This document shows, in pieces, positions 61,904 to 64,000 of a stretch of 64,000 nucleotides of DNA. The stretch lies in assembly GCA_014193115.1 (NCBI GenBank), contig BJHQ01000015.1, positions 1 through 64,000 of the forward strand, in the 5' to 3' direction. The stretch's first letter is position 1. Every line of letters starts with the position of its first letter. The position numbers and the translations under genes were made by a program. Origin of the DNA: Planctomycetota bacterium (lineage in GTDB: Bacteria > Planctomycetota > UBA11346). Below the pieces are notes generated by a model that worked only from the letters and a program-made list of their open reading frames with translations, had not been told where the DNA came from and made no database searches.

Positions 61904-62914
61904 TCAGCCACCGATCGACGCCATGACTTCGTGGCGGACGAATTCCGCCGGCGGAGCCTTGTTCGCCACGGCGCGGCGGACCCGGGCGACCAGTCCATCG
62001 TGATCGCCGGAGCGCAGCAGTTCGAGCAGATCGTTTCCGGCATTATCCATCAGACAGGTGAACAGCTTGCCTTGGGACGACAGCCGCAAGCGGTCGCAGG
62101 TGGCGCAGAACGGCTGGCTGACGGTGGTGATGAAGCCCACCGAGCAGGTGGCCGGATCGTGGCCGTCGATCGACCACACCCGGCTGGTCGGTTCATCGCG
62201 GTCGGTGCGCTCGCGCAGGGCGATGCCGGCGGCGGCGATCCGCAGCCGCATCGCTTCGGCGGACACATAGGCGTCGGCCTGGAAGGCGCGGGCTTCGCCG
62301 ATCGCCATCAGTTCGATGAAGCGCAGATGCACGCCTTCCCAGGCGGCGAAGCGGACCAGTCCGGCGTAGTCGGTGCCGTCCATGGCGACGGCGTTGACCT
62401 TCACCGGATCGAAGCCGAGACGGCGCGCCGATCGGATCGCAGCCACCACCCGATCGAGGCCATCGCGGCGGGCGAAACGCCGGAAGCTGTCGCCATCGAG
62501 GGCGTCGAGGCTGATGTTGAGACGATTCAATCCGGCGTCGCGCAGCTCGGGCAGCAGCGGCCCGAGCAGCACCCCGTTGGTGGTCAGACCGACGATAGGC
62601 GCCAGGGTTTTCGCATGCCTGACATGGTCAGCCAGACGCGGATTGAGGGTCGGCTCGCCGCCCGTCAGCCGAATCTTGCGGACGCCAGCAGCGAGGGCGA
62701 CCCACCGCGCCAACGCCATGAGTTCGTCATCACCGGCCCGTGACGACGCGAAGCGTGCGTCCTCGGGCAGGCAATAGACGCAGCGTAGGTTGCAGCGGTC
62801 GGTGACGGAGATGCGCAGGTACAAGCCCGGCGTCCTTTCCTCGGCCAGCGCTTGGCTGCGCTGGCGTCGTGGGAGGCGGAGCCGTTTCCCGCTCCGCCCC
62901 GGCCGAGCTGCCAT
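61904..62914 (-). CDS. moaA: GTP 3',8-cyclase MoaA (molybdenum cofactor)
   Basis: A 336-aa radical SAM enzyme performing the first step of molybdenum cofactor synthesis from GTP, with MoaC. It has the N-terminal cluster motif CNLRCVYC near residue 42, the RLTGGEPTLNPRL segment near 82, and a C-terminal cluster with CATCDRLRLSSQGKLFTC near 270. The last residues are Gly-Gly, needed for substrate handling in MoaA. The first 30 residues are a basic extension, so the start may be internal. No moaC or moaE here. Confidence 0.96.
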   Translation of the reverse strand: MAARPGRSGKRLRLPRRQRSQALAEERTPGLYLRISVTDRCNLRCVYCLPEDARFASSRAGDDELMALARWVALAAGVRKIRLTGGEPTLNPRLADHVRHAKTLAPIVGLTTNGVLLGPLLPELRDAGLNRLNISLDALDGDSFRRFARRDGLDRVVAAIRSARRLGFDPVKVNAVAMDGTDYAGLVRFAAWEGVHLRFIELMAIGEARAFQADAYVSAEAMRLRIAAAGIALRERTDRDEPTSRVWSIDGHDPATCSVGFITTVSQPFCATCDRLRLSSQGKLFTCLMDNAGNDLLELLRSGDHDGLVARVRRAVANKAPPAEFVRHEVMASIGG

Positions 62915-63014
62915 GACCGCGGGATCGCGGCGTTAGGCAGAGCGGCTCGGATGCTTCAAGTTTCGTGGTGCTGAGACCGCGGGTTGGTCCCGCTGGGTCA
63001 GCGCCACGTCAGGG

Positions 63015-63272
63015 TCAGCCCTTTTTGGCGGGCTTCTTGGCGGCGGCTGGCTTCTTGGCAGCAGCGGCCGGCTTCTTGGCGGCGGCCGGCTTGGTGGCGA
63101 CGACCTTCTTGGCGACCGGCTTGGCAGCTGGCTTGGCGACAGCCTTCGCCTTGGGCGCAACAGCCTTGGCCTTGGGCGCGACGGCCTTCTTGGCGAGCGG
63201 CTTGGCCGCTGATTTCACAGCGGGTTTGGCCGCAGCGGTTTTCTTGGCGGTGGTTTTGGGGGCGATGGCCAT
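63015..63272 (-). CDS. Histone H1-like Lys/Ala/Pro-rich protein
   Basis: An 85-aa protein composed almost only of Lys, Ala, Pro and Val, in repeats such as AAKKPA, KAVAPKAKAVA and AKPVAKK. This is the composition of eukaryotic H1 tails and of bacterial H1-like nucleoid proteins (Hc1/Hc2 of chlamydiae, AlgP-type C-termini). It probably binds DNA non-specifically and condenses the nucleoid; that is inference. ATG at 63272 is preceded by GGAGGAGCC at good spacing. It is convergent with nothing and stands alone. Confidence 0.8.
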   Translation of the reverse strand: MAIAPKTTAKKTAAAKPAVKSAAKPLAKKAVAPKAKAVAPKAKAVAKPAAKPVAKKVVATKPAAAKKPAAAAKKPAAAKKPAKKG

Positions 63273-63427
63273 GGGGCGGGCTCCTCCGGCGCGGTGATCG
63301 CACGCGGATGCTTCAGCCTAAGCAATGTTCAGGCAAATCGCAAACTTTTTCCCGCCACCGCGTCCGGCAGAGCGCGCCGCAGTCGGCGCTAGCGACCGCC
63401 GCAAGCCACGGCAGACTTGTCGCCATC

Positions 63428-64000
63428 ATGCCCGCGAACGCAAAAAACCTCGTCAGCCACCGTATCATTCGCGCTTTGACGCCGAAGGATGCGATCGGCC
63501 AATTGGGTGGCCACATCAAGCGCGGCTGCGCCCATCCGGTGAACCCGCGCACCGGCAAGACCATGGCGCTGGTCTCGGCCCTGCCGCTGTCGGCGGACTC
63601 CGACAAGATGGTGCTGTCGTTCATGGACCGCTCGGATTCCAGCGAAACCTTCGATGCCCATCCGGCCAAGGGCGACAATGCGGTGCTCATCGTGCCGCGG
63701 TCAGAGGTCCACACCTCCAGCCTCAATGGGGTCTGCGCCGGAGACTGGAAAGGGCTGAAGGTCGCCTTCGGCGAAGCGATGGAGGAGCCGATGGATCTCG
63801 ACATCGACCCCACCGGTCTCGATCTGAAGGAGAGCGACCGCTGGGTCGATCTGGTCGATGAGATCGGCTGCGACTGCACCAAGCTCGGCGGCTATCCGCT
63901 GTGGACCAACGCCCCGGTCGAGGTCGAAGAATTGACTGGTAAAAAACTGCGTTTCCACCACCGCATCGCCGGTGACCTGGTCGATCTCAAGCTCGGCGAC
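63428..64000 (+). CDS. Unknown protein, 3' end outside the window
   Basis: An open frame of 191 codons from ATG 63428 to the edge without a stop. It is acidic, with many Asp and Glu, and contains DEIGCDCTKLGGYPLWTNAP near residue 142, which recalls the KLGG-P segment of DUF1963/YwqG-like proteins, but the match is short. No signal peptide or TM segment in the visible part. Amino-acid order and codon use look real. Family assignment is tentative. Confidence 0.55.
   Translation, partial: MPANAKNLVSHRIIRALTPKDAIGQLGGHIKRGCAHPVNPRTGKTMALVSALPLSADSDKMVLSFMDRSDSSETFDAHPAKGDNAVLIVPRSEVHTSSLNGVCAGDWKGLKVAFGEAMEEPMDLDIDPTGLDLKESDRWVDLVDEIGCDCTKLGGYPLWTNAPVEVEELTGKKLRFHHRIAGDLVDLKLGD

Overview
The window is a 64 kb, very GC-rich bacterial chromosome segment whose genes mostly sit in tightly overlapping operons (ATGA, GTGA and TGATG junctions). 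The best lineage pointer is the prepilin-like protein at 50556-51434, which carries an H-X9-DG motif typical of the Planctomycetes-Verrucomicrobia-Chlamydiae (PVC) superphylum. A second pointer is a long division and cell-wall (dcw) cluster that ends at ftsA with no ftsZ behind it. I infer a PVC bacterium, most likely Planctomycetota-like; no rRNA or marker phylogeny is available here to prove it. I see no rRNA, tRNA or CRISPR array.

Layout. 1-1561: an AT-rich foreign patch with the end of an IS630-like element, a truncated HAD hydrolase gene, a 93-bp integron attC site and a second cassette encoding a HEPN-like protein. 1565-8233: a minus-strand run of seven genes (heparinase II/III-like lyase, membrane and secreted proteins of unknown role, an FAH-family enzyme, a beta-propeller lipoprotein). 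8234-8928: tandem 105-bp repeats and a possible structured RNA. 8929-15205: a DnaE2/ImuC-type polymerase, a TraF-like beta-barrel protein and LarC. 15243-19850: two PMT-type glycosyltransferases, one fused to a PAP2 phosphatase. 19945-23486: uronate isomerase, then a histidine kinase and a response regulator with an RsbW-like ATPase output. 23741-30496: one giant (2251 aa) alanine-rich coiled-coil protein.

31188-48620 is the dcw cluster: mraZ, rsmH, ftsL-like, a SIMPL-domain gene, ftsI, murE, murF, mraY, ftsW, murG, murC, murB, ddl, ftsQ, ftsA. It makes and flips the peptidoglycan precursor and supplies septal transpeptidase, SEDS polymerase and division scaffold proteins. After it come a minus-strand AAA+ ATPase and the H-X9-DG prepilin gene. 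51816-57631 is a SUF iron-sulfur operon headed by a NifU-like protein without cysteine ligands and interrupted by a ParE/RelE-type toxin-antitoxin pair. 58729-64000 holds a HEAT-like repeat protein, moaA-moaD for molybdenum cofactor, a histone-H1-like Lys/Ala/Pro protein and a partial gene at the edge.

The most unusual property is a set of palindromic dispersed repeats (called families A-G here). They fill nearly every intergenic gap and, in several places, sit in frame inside protein-coding genes, including the essential murE. This resembles the Rickettsia palindromic elements and is my main candidate for a poorly described system. The duplicated gene leader before the HEAT-repeat gene and the integron cassettes are further points of interest.
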